A stretch of DNA of 55,751 nucleotides from Dicyema japonicum (taxonomy: Eukaryota; Dicyemida; Rhombozoa; Dicyemidae): positions 116,336 through 172,086 of the forward strand of contig RDEW01000016.1 in assembly GCA_011109175.1 (NCBI GenBank). Reading direction: 5' to 3'. The notes beneath the pieces were generated by a model that was not told where the DNA came from, did no database searches, and was given only the letters and a program-made list of their open reading frames with translations. Made by a program: the position numbers and the translations under genes. The stretch's first letter is position 1. Each line of letters opens with the position of its first letter. Below are positions 1 through 11,059 of the stretch, in pieces.

Positions 1-2
1 TG

Positions 3-281
3 TCAAGGCACAATCATAGTGTTTTTGGAGCGATCGAGGGTGTTTCGACTTCAATCAAATCTCTGGATTCCTCGTATTACTTGTGTACTGGATTCGATGT
101 CTACTGCTGTCATGAGCCGTGCATAATGTGTGCTATGGCGTTGTTGCACAGTCGTGTGGGAAGAGTATTCTACATTCATCCATCCCCTAATGGTGCCCTT
201 GGATCAAAATATTTTCTTCATCGTACTCCCGACTGCCTAAATCATCACTTTGATGTGTATCGGATTAATTTTGTGACTTAA
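3..281 (+). CDS. ADAT3: ADAT3 / Tad3, tRNA adenosine deaminase subunit (3' end only)
   Basis: This is the C-terminal part of the non-catalytic partner of ADAT2; the heterodimer converts A34 to inosine in tRNA anticodons. The frame is open from the window edge to the TAA at 279-281, so the N-terminus lies outside. The deaminase zinc site is visible: His-Ser-Val at 15-23, where Val replaces the catalytic Glu (the hallmark of the ADAT3 subunit), and Pro-Cys-Ile-Met-Cys with Cys codons at 120 and 129. The stretches [22 protein letters not shown] and [12 protein letters not shown] follow the ADAT3 family closely. No intron is needed in this piece. Confidence 0.93.
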   Translation, partial: SRHNHSVFGAIEGVSTSIKSLDSSYYLCTGFDVYCCHEPCIMCAMALLHSRVGRVFYIHPSPNGALGSKYFLHRTPDCLNHHFDVYRINFVT

Positions 282-494
282 CTACGAAATGAGGCATTTT
301 TTTTAATTTTAGAATATTTTATTTTTTTTGAACAACAGAAAAATTTTAATAAAATCAATGTGGATTTTTTTTGAGTCTTTACTTTTATATTGAGGTGTGC
401 TCTGAATAACAGAAGTCTATGTGCTGGAAATGTAAATACTCCACGACGGAATGGTTAATTGGATTTTAAATTTTTTATAATCGCTAAAAACAAA
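282..494. other. AT-rich spacer, nothing recognised
   Basis: Intergenic T-rich and A-rich sequence after the ADAT3 stop. I see no coding signal. Confidence 0.6.
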
Positions 495-695
495 TCAGAC
501 TACAGCTATAGTGGGCATTGCATCCGACGATAACGCTTCCAGTAGATTTATCTCTGTTCGGTGGTTTTTCTGAGTCGCAATTGCATCATCAATTTCATTG
601 ATGCCACCGTTATTAATTCTTCCAACTCCCCCAGAGGTTTCAAGAGCCATGCAGGTGAAACGAAAGCCATCTTCTAGGACTGAGAACTTATTCAA
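495..695 (-). mobile_element. Scrap of the C-terminus of an endonuclease-type non-LTR retroelement
   Basis: The minus-strand frame reads RFTCMALETSGGVG, then a charged tail ending at a TGA. It resembles the C-terminus of the element at 22930-24340, which has RFVPIAIETSGAAG in the matching place. The rest of the element is absent. The similarity is short, so this is a tentative call. The alternative is an unrelated small exon. Confidence 0.4.
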
Positions 696-1086
696 TAATT
701 TAAATAATCAAGAAATTTGTTATTAATAAGAATGATAGCCCTTGTTATTTCCCAAAATAGACTTGTCCATTTTCCTCCAAGTTTTTCACCAAACGAGACA
801 GTCTATAATACGCTTGTGCGTTATGAAATTTAGTACATCTAGTGTTTCCTAAAGTATAATTTATTCATCCACTCAANCATCCTCTAGGACTGAGAACTTA
901 TTCAATAATTTAAATAATCAAGAAATCCCTTAATAATAAGAATGATAGCCCTTGTTATTTCCCAAAATAGACTTGTCCATTTTCCTCCAAATTTTTCACC
1001 AAACGAGACAGTCTATAATACGCTTGTGCGTTATGAAATTTAGTACATCTAGTGTTTCCTAAAGTATAATTTATTCATCCACTCAA
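668..1086. repeat. Tandem duplication, 2 x about 210 bp, with an N at the joint
   Basis: The block 668-876 is repeated nearly unchanged at 878-1086 (both begin near CTAGGACTGAGAACTTATTC and end TTATTCATCCACTCAA). The single ambiguous base at 877 sits exactly between the copies. The duplication may be real or may be an assembly join. Confidence 0.9.
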
Positions 1087-1376
1087 GGAGAGAAGGAAGC
1101 ATCATACAGATCATGAAGAACTTAAGATATTATTGCAATAGGCGCACTTCGCCACCTGATCATTGAAAAAATTTCTTAACTCACAAGATTTATTTAATTT
1201 TTTATTTTTTTTTAATTTAAATTTTTTTAAAAACCTTTATACACATTAACTAAAGAATTTAATAAAATCGTAAAAATCAAATTAACAAATTTAAATTTCA
1301 CAATACAAAACACTAATAAACTCCAATCCCACGAAGATAACCAACAACATGTTCACGCTTGGCCGACGGACACGCC
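1087..1376. other. AT-rich spacer
   Basis: Long A/T tracts between the duplication and the 3' end of CSE1L. No gene recognised. Confidence 0.5.
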
Positions 1377-4300
1377 TCAATTAAAGAATTCAACTAAAAT
1401 AACACAAAATATTACAATGGCGATATTCTGCGCAGCAAATTTCTTCAAACACTGGGCGAACATTTCTTCACAATCAGCACTAGCAAGTGGATCGATGATA
1501 CTCGTACCAGCAGAGGTCAAAATCGACATGGAAATTTTTAAATTTTCTATGTTAAACCACCAACCAACCTTCTTGTCGCTGAACATGCTCAGTTCTGTTG
1601 ACAAAGAATTGGAGTTTCTTATCCAAAGCGGCATCCGGACGTATTATATAAACTGAATTAACGAAAAATGAACTCCTTGGATAACAAACGAGGACAACCA
1701 ATAAGTGAGGTATCTTTTGTCGGAATATAACTCGAGAGTGTCGAACAGAAGTCTGGAAAGGCCCGCAAAATATATTTTCTTTTCAACCTCATCAGAGAAG
1801 GTGACAAACCGTGAGTACAAATGCTTAGCGAAAAAATCAAGAGGCCTACAACAAAAAACGCAATCTACTGCTGTTGGCCGCTCTTTTGAAGAAGAGTCAC
1901 AACGTAGGAGGGTCCAAGAATCACAAACAGGGTGAAAATAAAATGCCTAAAGACTACACATAACACACACGACTACTTCTTTTGTAAGTCAATATTTTAG
2001 TCTGCATAAAGCGGTCAATCAGGGATTTGAAGAGTTTCTCAAACAGCAGGAGACAGTCGCTAGAAATTAGTAAAGGGGTAACTTTGGGCACGAAATGAGC
2101 AAGGATGTGAACAAAGAGAACTCGTGTCTCTCATAGCCACACATTTTGATTGGCTTGTAGGCAATTTCAAACAGATCCTCCTGTTATAAAAGCGAGACAT
2201 GGAAACCATTGGGACACAGGAAAGCAGAAATTCCGGATGAATGCACAAATACGCCTTTATAATGCGGAAGAAGGAGGAGATCAGATCAGTGGAGTCAATC
2301 AGAGAACTTTTAACAAGAAAAGGAAGGAAATTCCGATAAACTTCAGAGAGACTTCCAACGGGATGCTGTTCGATCAAAATTGCCATAATTTGGATTGCGT
2401 AAGGTTGGAGATCTGAGAAATAAAGGCAACCAAACCCGAAATATCGCCGGAAAATATCTTTTCGAAATTTTGTAAACAAAAATTGTTGTAGTGATTCAGC
2501 GCTGCAGAATTACAGGTACATTCAGCCACCAAAACCTTGCAGAAAACTTCAAAGAAATAGTGGATAAACATCGATTTAGAAGGATTCTGTATTATTAACA
2601 CAAAATGCTCACAGAAATGATAACCGGCAGCTTGTCTCGAAAGTACACTCGAATGATTTCCAAATATCGAAAAGTATAGCTTTTCGTGGCCTCCGATACT
2701 CGCATCAAACCTGAAAGGATAAAACCAAGGACAACTCTTGATCGCATAAATATTGTCGTCAAGGTTGGGGTTACTGAGGACATTTAGGATGGCCGGGTAA
2801 TAGGCGTTCAGATAAATCATATTGTTAGCCTCCAGCTGTCTAGGGACATTTGGCAAGGAAAACACTTAGAAGTCGCCGCAAAGTCATTGATTGAAAGATA
2901 GCTGTCAATCAGAATCGAAGCATAGGAGTGCACAACAACGACGGGGGACCGCAGGAACATGACAGCCTTGTCAAGAATCGCACACTTTTCTTGGCCATTG
3001 AACTAGAATGTTTATAAATGAGGAAAACCGTGTTTTTAAAGCTAATGAGGTATCTCAGGACGTCTACCTTGATGAAGGCGTACTCACGAACAGTTAACTC
3101 GGCCTCGTCTAAAGGTGTTAAACAACAAAGACTTATATTGACCTCATTTTGAATTTTGGAGACAAAAAATGATTTGGGGTTGATAGATGACGTGTGACCA
3201 GGAATCTACGATGACCATGAAGCGAACGTTTGACTTCCTGGAGGCCAATGAAGTTACAAGGAGCATTGCAGCGTCCATCAACTTCCAATTTTCGAGCCGA
3301 TTAGAACTGTATTTCTGGGGAATTAAAAATGGGAGAACCTCAAACAACTGATCTAGAAAGCCAGAAAATATGTTGATGACACGAGGTTCGTCGATCTGAC
3401 AAAAAAGACTTAAAAGCTGCATCGCAGTCTTTCGGCGTGTCTTGAAATCTATTTAACAGTAAAGGGGGTAACTACAGGATTCCTCGAGGTCTCGTTCAAT
3501 GTAATCGAACGGATCTTCGAAAAATAGCCTACAATCGGCGTCTGAGAGTTAAAGACAGGCAAACCATTCAGCTGAATGGAAGGTATGATAATGTCCCTAC
3601 AGATGGATTCCATAATTCCCTGGTTTTTATAAAAAGTAGCGTGGGAGTCCTGGCAGAAAGAGCACAGGTAATTCAATGCGCTTGAAGCCAACTGGGAGTT
3701 AGGTGAGAATATACAGAGTCGTACTGCTGCTCAGATGGGAGCGGGAGAAGCAGTTTACAAACCAGCTGGGCAAATGGTTCAATGTAAGTCGAGTACTCAT
3801 CTTCATAACGCGACGAATACAGTTGGATGCAGTCACACACGTGCTTCTGAAGTTTTGATAGCAGAGTACGAATATTCTACAACACAGAGAATGACTCTAC
3901 GTTTGGTGCCGAGACAACCTCACTTGATAGGAGTGCGGCGAACCCACTCATCCAAACAGACATGTTATTTTCAAAAAACTCAGGAATATCCTAAAATAGA
4001 CGAACAGAGAACTTGAAAGTTTAGACTATAGAACATCTTGGCTGAAAGTATTAAAGTCGAATAAATATCAGTTTTACTAGGATCACTATCACTGATGTTG
4101 GAAAGTTGCTGACACAAACTCTAGGAATTAGAAAATAATGGGAAATGGTAGATATCAGTCATAAGGATTACTTAGGTAACTAAAAGCACCTCCGCATTTC
4201 CCACATGCATATGAATACTTTAGACTTCGCTATACCGCAACCCCTACTATTCTTTCTACTATTTTCTTCCATCCAATAGTAAAGTAGACAGATTAAGAGT

Positions 4301-5170
4301 AAGACGGAGACATTGATATAGTAAGGTCAATCACTCAGCAACGAATAAATTTAGGCAAAAATTTTATAATTTTTAAAATTAATAAAATAATAAAATATTA
4401 GTTTAAAAATAAAAATGACAAATTTAATAAATAATTTGTTTAAAAAGTGGGAAATATAAAAATTTAAACATACCGTAAAAATCGTAGTGAGTGGAGGAGC
4501 AAACTCTTTCAGCGAAAACTTAATTTCATTCCAAAGTTCATCACAGCGACTTTCATAGCAATATCTAGAATAAGAAACTATAGTAAAGAAAATGTGCTTC
4601 AAGCAATAAATAAGGGTAAAACCTCTTGAAAATTAGATCTGTCACTGAAAACAGATCCTTGACGCTGGTGATCGGCAAGGAATTTAACTTGGAGACAACG
4701 TAGCTCAGAAGGTCAGGCCAATTCTCCGGGTAATCGACTGCACAAATGGCATTTATAGTCTCCATGAGCTAAATTGAGAAAAACGTGAAATACTTGTTTT
4801 TTGATTCCATCTGGGCTTATGATCAGAAGGTCGATAATCTTCGACTTGATATCATTTTTATTTTCAGACGGGACTTTATTTCTGGAGTCATCACTCTAAG
4901 ATATCCCGCCAAAATTACAAATTTGTAATATTTGGTTACATAATTTTTCAGTGTGATGGCCGCAATGTGTCTCGTGTTGTCAGAAAATGTGTTCGCCGAC
5001 GTGATGTGGATTAAAATGGATCCGTACTGGGGTAAGTTTTGCTCCGCCTGTTTAATACACTCGGTCGCTAATATATTTACGCATCACTAACCATCTTGTC
5101 TGATTTTGGGGTCCACACTGCATCCATTTTCTAAATACATGGCGATTTGATTTGCGTAATTTTGATCCAT
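1377..5170 (-). CDS. CSE1L: Exportin-2 (CSE1L/CAS), importin-alpha re-export receptor
   Basis: A HEAT-repeat karyopherin that, with Ran-GTP, returns importin-alpha from nucleus to cytoplasm. The ATG is at 5170 (MDQNYANQ). Reading down the minus strand, family blocks follow in order: IKQAEQNLPQYGSIL, AICAVDYPENWPDLL near 4720, CDELWNEIKFSLKEFAPPLT near 4530, FYSLNFQ-DIPEFFENNM near 4000, DAAMLLVTSLASRK near 3250, NPSKSMFIHYFFEVFC near 2580, and EVEKKIYFAGLSRLLFD near 1780. About 15 or more introns of 22-34 nt (for example 25 nt at 4769-4793) restore one frame. One intron of 58 nt and one larger intron (about 4075-4470, carrying a dispersed repeat) are exceptions. The last exon (1377-1634) is less certain. 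The gene is divergent from MRPS12. Confidence 0.93.
4160..4335 (-). repeat. Dispersed short repeat inside the large CSE1L intron
   Basis: On the minus strand this stretch matches 36826-37005 on the plus strand: both contain a CTGTCTACT block, a TTGGATG(G)AAGAAA block, GTATTCA(C/T)ATGC and a final GAAATGCGG(G)AG(G)TGCTTTT. It accounts for much of the length of the one large intron in an otherwise micro-intron gene. Short and non-coding, it behaves like a SINE or MITE; I cannot define its ends. Confidence 0.6.
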
Positions 5171-5308
5171 CGATAACTAACAAAGACAATTTGATTGTGC
5201 TGCACTTTTAATATTTTTTAAATAAATAATTTATTAATTTTATCTAAATTTTTAAATATTAATAATTTAAATTGGGATGTATGTTGTTTATTTTTATTTG
5301 TAGATCTC
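5171..5308. promoter_or_regulatory. Shared 138 bp divergent promoter interval (CSE1L / MRPS12)
   Basis: CSE1L starts at 5170 on the minus strand and the first candidate ATG of MRPS12 is at 5309 on the plus strand. The AT-rich interval must hold both promoters and 5' UTRs. A GT...TTGTAG-like interval just before 5304 could be a leader intron or acceptor. No defined motif is seen; the role is inferred from gene arrangement. Confidence 0.4.
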
Positions 5309-6001
5309 ATGTTAAAATTAGGGTCCATCGCGAAGCTTTGTTGCCGATACTTGTCAGCTCCAAATCTTCTGGCCAAGAACTTCAGTTTGAACCCGATTTC
5401 ATGTGATTCACCTTCTAATCAGTTCGCATTTTACGTGTAATTTAGTACTTTGGCGAAATTTATCGGATCGGGGTCATTTTTTAAAAACTTGTCACCAGAA
5501 ATTTCAAATTCGGGCAAATTGCTACATTTAAGAGTTAATCTGGCTATTTTCTCACTCCGCAATTATTCGATTTTACTGTCAACTTTCAGTCCAAGGTCAC
5601 GTGACTCCAGTTACCCAAATTCTAATTTTTCCTGGCAAATTGGTGATTCTACGCAGCGAGGTCATGCCACGCTTTCACAAATGCACAGAACGGGCCCATT
5701 AAAGAAGAGATACAAGAAACGAAGCATAATGAGAGGGAGGCCATTTTATAAGGGAATTGTTATCAGAACGCTCGTAAGAAAGCCGAAGAAGCCCAATTCG
5801 GCAAACAGAAAGTGTGTTATTGTCCGCCTTTCTGATGGTCGTACCTCTATCGCTTATGTCCCCGGTGAGAGGCATACCTTACAAGAACATGATGTGGTCC
5901 TTATAGAAGGCGGAAAGCTCAAAGACGTGGCTCACGTATGGCTCAGGGTTGTGAGAGGGAAATATGACTGTCCACACGTCAACAAGAAAAAATCTAAATG
6001 A
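5309..6001 (+). CDS. MRPS12: Mitochondrial ribosomal protein uS12m (MRPS12)
   Basis: Decoding-centre protein of the small mitoribosomal subunit. The mature domain is unmistakable from about 5678: QMHRTGP, then [13 protein letters not shown] near 5790, [14 protein letters not shown] and [15 protein letters not shown] before the TGA at 5999-6001. The N-terminus is uncertain. An ATG at 5309 opens a basic, Ser/Leu-rich stretch ([20 protein letters not shown]) that looks like a mitochondrial targeting peptide, but an in-frame TAA near 5438 means an intron must lie between it and the conserved domain. I could not fix its borders. The open frame from 5450 and the ATG at 5681 are alternatives. MRPL33 follows 76 bp downstream. 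Confidence 0.9.
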
Positions 6002-6077
6002 TTTTTATTCTAACAATTAATTTTTGTTATTTAATTTTTTTTAAATATTTTAAATAATTACAATTTGTCGTGTTGTC

Positions 6078-6332
6078 ATGTCAAGTCTAAAGTAAATAAT
6101 TTTAATATATAAATTGAATTAAACTTAAATTATTCCTAGGAATGTTCTCGTCAAACTTATTAGCGCTTCTGGGACAGGACATACATTGCTGAAAATTAGA
6201 TCAAAAACGATGGACAAATTGGAAATTGTGCATTTTGATCCCTGGGGTATAAAATCCATTTTTAGTATAGCACGCAAAAATTGTCTGTACAAAGAAATTG
6301 CCAAATTGCATACAATCAAGAAACGACGATGA
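6078..6332 (+). CDS. MRPL33: Mitochondrial ribosomal protein bL33m (MRPL33), spliced
   Basis: Small protein of the large mitoribosomal subunit. Three exons are placed: 6078-6091, 6140-6246 and 6271-6332, with introns of 48 nt (6092-6139) and 24 nt (6247-6270). The product is 60 aa, close to the usual length of about 65. It begins MSSLK-NVLVKLISASGTG, has KLEIVHFDPW in the middle and a basic end KLHTIKKRR. The 24-nt intron is required because the unspliced frame runs into TAG. The gene follows MRPS12 on the same strand 76 bp after its stop; co-transcription is possible. Confidence 0.9.
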
Positions 6333-6359
6333 TTTTAACATTATTTAAAATTGTTTATT

Positions 6360-6781
6360 TGTTAACCTCGAAAGTTTAGCTTCTTCAATTTTTGGCGGCT
6401 CTATGCCATGATCCGTAACCTGTCAAGGTCCTCCTAGTCCCTGAGGCTTCTCTCGATATCTTTAAGCTCTTTGTCAATGACGGTCTGTAGGGCTTTAGGG
6501 TTGGTTATCCCGGAGAGTGATCCTCGTTGCCATCCACAGATTCAGACGAGGTATATGTTCGAACAGCCTCTATCTTGCTTCCAAAATCTCGAACGAAATC
6601 ACTGTGGTCCTCGTTTTATTACAAAGATCAATGACGGTCTGTAGGGTTTTAGGGTTGGTTATCCCGGAGAGTGATCCTCGTTGCCATCCACAGATTCAGA
6701 TGAGGTATATGTTCGAACAGCCTCTATCTTGCTTCCAAAATCTCGAACGAAATCACTGTGGTCCTCGTTTTATTACAAAGA
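6360..6781 (-). mobile_element. 3' tail of a non-LTR retroelement, with a 154 bp tandem duplication
   Basis: On the minus strand 6377-6510 reads TVIDKELKDIERSLRD, then EDLDRLRIMA and KLKKLNFRG, the same pattern as the last 40 residues of the reverse transcriptase ending at 53809 (DL..LR..A..R..W..L). Stops interrupt it. The upstream part is duplicated in tandem as 6474-6627 and 6628-6781, each starting TCAATGACGGTCTGTAGGG. No reverse transcriptase core is present. Confidence 0.5.
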
Positions 6782-7041
6782 ATTTCGGGCTAAAAAATTT
6801 GACATCCTAACTATACTTTGTATCTTGAATAGTCCTCATAAAGTTCTCTTTTTTTTCAACTCACTAGAGAGCCTCTGACATTGAACGTCATGGGGAGAAG
6901 TCTAGTCCTTGAATTCCATGTTTTCCACAAATAGTGTGAAGACCAACATTACCACCTCAACCAAAAAAGACACCGTTATCCCAAAGAAAATTGAAATTAA
7001 TTTCGTTAAATAATCGTTAAATAAAAATAACCTAAAAGTTT
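6782..7041. other. Spacer, nothing recognised
   Basis: Short AT-rich stretch between the LINE tail and the pogo-like element. No coding signal seen. Confidence 0.4.
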
Positions 7042-7995
7042 TTATCCTTTTTTTATTTCTAGCATGACATTTTGTAATTTATCCATAATAAGTATATTTG
7101 AAGGTGAATTTTGTAGAATAAACTTTTCCATGGTCTCAATTGCACACATTGCATCAGAGAAACTAATTTTCTCTATATCTTCATCATTTTTATTTTCTTG
7201 ATCTTTATCTTCCCAAGACTCAATTGTACCCAAAAATTCGTCATCATTGTTACTGCAAATTTTATAGGTACAATTTTCATTTTCATTATCATCTGAAACC
7301 GGAGAGTCCTCCTTAATAGTAGAGTCATCATTTTTCTGTTTTGCCCAATTGTTAAATGCCTTTTCAAAGCAATTCCTCACTGTCGTTCTTGAAATATCAT
7401 CCCACGCTTCAATAATCAATGGTATTGCATCAACTAGTTTGAATCTTCTGATTTTAGTATCTTCTCTTTAATTGTATCTTCTCTTTCAGTTAACGTAATA
7501 TTCCTCATCAAAAGGTTGAGATCATAAGATGACATTTTCGATTAAAAAAAGTCAGCATGGCTTCATATAAAATTATAGGATTGACTAATTGTTCGTCTCC
7601 TGATGTAGTATGAGATTTTATTCCAAATTTATTCTTAAAAAAATTAGTCCATGTACTTGAAGCTTTAAAATTTGGAAATGAACATTTTTGTGAAATTTTT
7701 ATTGCTATTTGTTGTAGCATTCCATTTGTATCGCCGAATGATCTTTTATTCTGAATCCATTCATAAAGCGGCATGTGAATTAAGGAAAACTTCGAAGAAA
7801 TTTTGTAAGAATTTTTATTTTCAAAATTGGATTCATTATTGCTTAGGATTTTGTTTATTGTTCCTATTGGCATGTTGAATATTTTACTCAATTGAATTTG
7901 CGTAATATTTTATTTTTTTATATTGAAAAACTTCGAGCTTTCTTTGAAAACTATATGTTTTTCGATTGTTTTTTGCAATTTTCTTACGTGCACAC
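7042..7995 (-). pseudogene. Degenerate pogo/Tigger-type transposase
   Basis: The minus strand carries pieces of a CENP-B/Tigger-like transposase: an N-terminal helix-turn-helix (RKTYSFQRKLEVFQ near 7960), a second DNA-binding domain (SKIFNMPIGTINKIL, then PLYEWIQNKRSF and FKASSTWTNFFKNKFGI, 7580-7880), and a C-terminal part (EAWDDISRTTVRNCFEKAF, acidic tail, 7042-7419). The central DDE catalytic domain is missing and there is at least one frameshift, so it is a deleted, inactive copy. Confidence 0.75.
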
Positions 7996-8159
7996 ATCAG
8001 TCAAAATTCAAAAAATTGTTTTCGTTAATAATATTTTCGTTAAAAATTGATTTTCTTAGGATTTTTAGTAATTTATAAAAAAAATTTTCGTTAAGTTAAA
8101 AAACGTACTGTAATTCCATTCGACATTGATCCTGCCATATAAAAATGGAAATATGAGAC

Positions 8160-8504
8160 CTATCGTGTAAAAACCTGTGGACATCAAAATTTATACTTCT
8201 TGCTGAGGAATTAGCAGAATTAGAAAAGAAAAATATTCCTCGATTTGAGAAAAAAATATATTGCAAAAAAGTGCTTGATAAACCAGAACCATTATTTTAT
8301 GACTTGGCTTAGTATTCCGGATTCACATCATCAATTGAAAAATTTAGCATTTGGTGTCCTCACGATATTCGGGTCTACTTATTGTGCGAGCAAGCGTCTT
8401 CACATGAATTTGATCAAATCAAATTAAGGAGTCAAATTAATGATGAAAATTTGTAATCTTGTCAAGTTAAAATGACTCTTTGCTTAGTAGGTTGCTGACC
8501 CCTG
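8160..8504 (+). pseudogene. hAT transposase C-terminal fragment with right terminal repeat
   Basis: Frameshifted pieces read AEELAELEKKNIPRFEKKIY and then FGSTY...MNLIKSK, the hAT dimerisation region as in GTF2IRD2-type transposases. The right end is visible as AGGTTGCTGACCCCTG at 8489-8504, followed by TGATAGGG, which fits the nnnTAnnn target of Buster-like hATs. The left end and most of the transposase are gone. Confidence 0.7.
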
Positions 8505-8715
8505 TGATAGGGTATCCCGACTACCTTCAACTACGTCATTGCCCACGTTTTCCCGCCGCCAGATATGGTATTCTAATAATGTAGCATAAGCTGCTGACTC
8601 TAAAACAAATAGCTCTTGTGAAGGCTTACATCATTTTTAAAAATAGCAAAGCAGTCCAGCTTCTGCATTCAATTAGTTATTAACTCTTAATTTATTTTAT
8701 TTATTTACCCCTCAG

Positions 8716-8880
8716 TTCCTTCCAGTGAAAGAAACCTGTGGCTAAAGAGAACGTCATTGCCAAGAACGGACACTCCAGAGATCCGTCAGGTGTATTTAGC
8801 GGTGTTCAGAACTATTAGGGAGACCCGGACGAGAGAAGAGGTGGCTTGTATACCTCTTAATTTGATTAATTTTTATTCAT
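8716..8880 (+). CDS. Candidate terminal exon of an unidentified gene
   Basis: After a good acceptor (TTTATTTACCCCTCAG ending near 8715) the frame is open for about 55 codons to a TAA near 8878, with a charged, helical middle (TPEIRQVYLAVFRTIRETRT). I do not recognise the protein and cannot find its upstream exons. It may be a chance reading frame. Confidence 0.3.
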
Positions 8881-9536
8881 AATATTTTTGTAAATAAATT
8901 TATTTTTAAAAATGATAGTATGATTATTGTTGATGTGGACGTTATTTAGCTATTTCAGTATTCCTCCGTTTTGAATTCATCAGCGATGTAAATACGGCGA
9001 TGAATTTCCATTACCCACACATTTCAAAAAGAAATCATTATTTTAATAATTACCATAACTTTACACACTTAATTATCAACTAGAATAGCCACGTGATCTA
9101 ATAATAACAGTTATTTTTATTGTAACCATAATTGTGTATGTTGTAATACAAAAAAGCACAAAACTTCATTACTCCTTGGAGAAATGAAGAGGACAAACGA
9201 GATGTTGACACTATGCTTAAACTTTAACTAATTTGATACAATCACACGTGGACTAGATACTGCCGGTTCACTTGGAATATTGAAAGTTTGTATAATGGAG
9301 ACGGAAATAGACCCGAGGGCCTGAGTATCACTCCCCTATTAACGGAAAGATCTCACGTGTGAAACAATCAGTAATTCTGCTATCGAAAAAGCCGATGGCG
9401 GCTACGGCAATGACCATCGGTCTCGGAAATGCCCAAATATGTTGGGAACCGATGCACGAAGATATTAATGTTAATTATTTGTGATATTTTTTATTAATTA
9501 ATTATTTAAAATTTAAATATTATAATCTTGGTGTGC
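8881..9536. other. AT-rich intergenic region before ELOF1
   Basis: No gene or repeat recognised. It should contain the ELOF1 promoter. Confidence 0.4.
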
Positions 9537-9839
9537 ATGGCGAAGAAGAAAAAGAGTGCCCGTATTTTTGCGAAGAAACAAATTTTAAAGGCATTGGATA
9601 AATATTTTGACTGCCCTTTTTGTAATCACGAAAAAAGCTGCCACGTGAAACTGTATTTTGATTTATTTACTACGCAGTGATAATGTCCGGAATGTTGGCA
9701 CAATTACCTGCAATGTCTGCAAGGAGAAGTTTCAATGTATCATCAACTGTAACACTGTTTTGAAATATCCCTAGATTTGAGTGAATCCATTGATGTCTAC
9801 AATGAGTGGATAGACGCATGTGAAGCGACTAATGTGTGA
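9537..9839 (+). CDS. ELOF1: ELOF1, transcription elongation factor 1 (zinc ribbon)
   Basis: RNA polymerase II elongation factor. Three exons with introns of 25 nt (9653-9677) and 26 nt (9749-9774) give exactly 83 aa, the usual length of the family. The start is a lysine-rich tail (MAKKKKSAR), then the four-cysteine ribbon: FDCPFCNHEKSCHVKL and GTITCNVCKEKFQ. It ends SESIDVYNEWIDACEATNV before the TGA at 9837-9839. Both introns are needed: the first to continue the ribbon, the second to reach YLSESIDVY. Confidence 0.96.
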
Positions 9840-9938
9840 TTTTTAATTATTGACTTTATGAAAAAATATTAAATAAACTGTTCAGAATAATTACATGTTT
9901 TCCCACGTGTCACCGTTTCCGCCTCAGCTTTCCAACTG

Positions 9939-10169
9939 AAACATATCCTCTTTCACTGTAGGCTGCACAGGTGGGTTCGCACTGCGTGTATCGATGGACG
10001 TGAAACTCTATACTAATCCCATGTCATCGCGTAAGGAATATATGGACTATGCATTGATGTATTATCCCAATCCGTTTACGAAAAGGAGGTACCTCCGCTT
10101 CTTCTCTACCGCCACGGTTTGCCAACGTTCATGGTTAGTAATGTCTATGATAAATATTTGTGTATAGTA
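9939..10169 (+). other. Unidentified open frame
   Basis: About 76 open codons from after a TGA to a TAG near 10167, including VSMDVKLYTNPMSSRKEYMD and YYPNPFTKRR. No family recognised and no clear partner exons. It could be one exon of a micro-intron gene spanning about 9890-10760, or chance. Confidence 0.25.
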
Positions 10170-11059
10170 CTTGAGTTCATGTTACATGGGAAAACATCGT
10201 TACTTAGTTAAATGGGGTACTGGAGACAGGTGGAAGTAGGTAAATGCTTCAGAGACCATTGAAAATGTGCGTATAACCAACAAGATTTGTAAGATGTGCT
10301 CAATGATTCAGCCCTTTTATCGCTTATGCCTCTTTCACGATAGCGATCCAATACGGTTCAGAAGAGGTAATGATCCTCGTTGAGGTTCTCGACCTTTTCC
10401 AAAACTGATTCTTGGTGTTTTGCCGTCAGTGGAACGTTGGATGGGGACAGCTACCCAAATAGGTTTAGTTCCAGGTGAGGTAACCACCGCTACTCTTGGA
10501 AAAACAGTTTTTCAAGTTTCACAGGGATCACAGTAAATATTTAACCAATTAAATTTGTCCAGTTTCCTTGGTCGCAGAAATAGAAACCTTCCAATGTCAC
10601 ACCCTAGTCCATCCAAACCAGCGGTGATGGGAGAAAAGATTCAGTCTTTGTAGTTGTGGGCAGCACTCCAATAGTGTGCGGAGAGCCAATGTTTTTTCGT
10701 ATCACCGTGGCACTGGGAGCTACCTGAGACAAACGGTTCACATGAACGAGAAAAGATAGGAACTTAAACCATCGACTAAAACCAGAAGGGGAATCAAACC
10801 CAAAACTATGTTTATAGTTCGAATTTATAGAAACAGCAAAACCTAAAAATGTTAAGTGTTTGTAATAAAATAATTCAGAAAATTCATTTCCTCTTAAAAG
10901 TGGCCATTGGATAATGAAAAATACCGAAATGAGTTATTCTAGTAACAGATTTATTAAATAACCACGAATTTATCGGAAAGAGGTTGAGAGTTAATTAACA
11001 CTTAATTAAAGTACATCCAGTACAAATGGTTGGAGTGATACCTCCTTTCAAGTCACAAG
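10170..11059. other. Region without recognised gene
   Basis: Several GT...AG intervals of 20-26 nt can be drawn and a short open stretch near 10640-10730 reads GSTPIVCGEPMFF, so a spliced gene is possible. I could not assemble a protein that I recognise. Confidence 0.3.

Noticed and set aside
1417-1935. Plus-strand frames near the CSE1L 3' end
   Set aside because: The minus strand has EVEKKIYFAGLSRLLFD and neighbours of CSE1L; the plus frames are complements.
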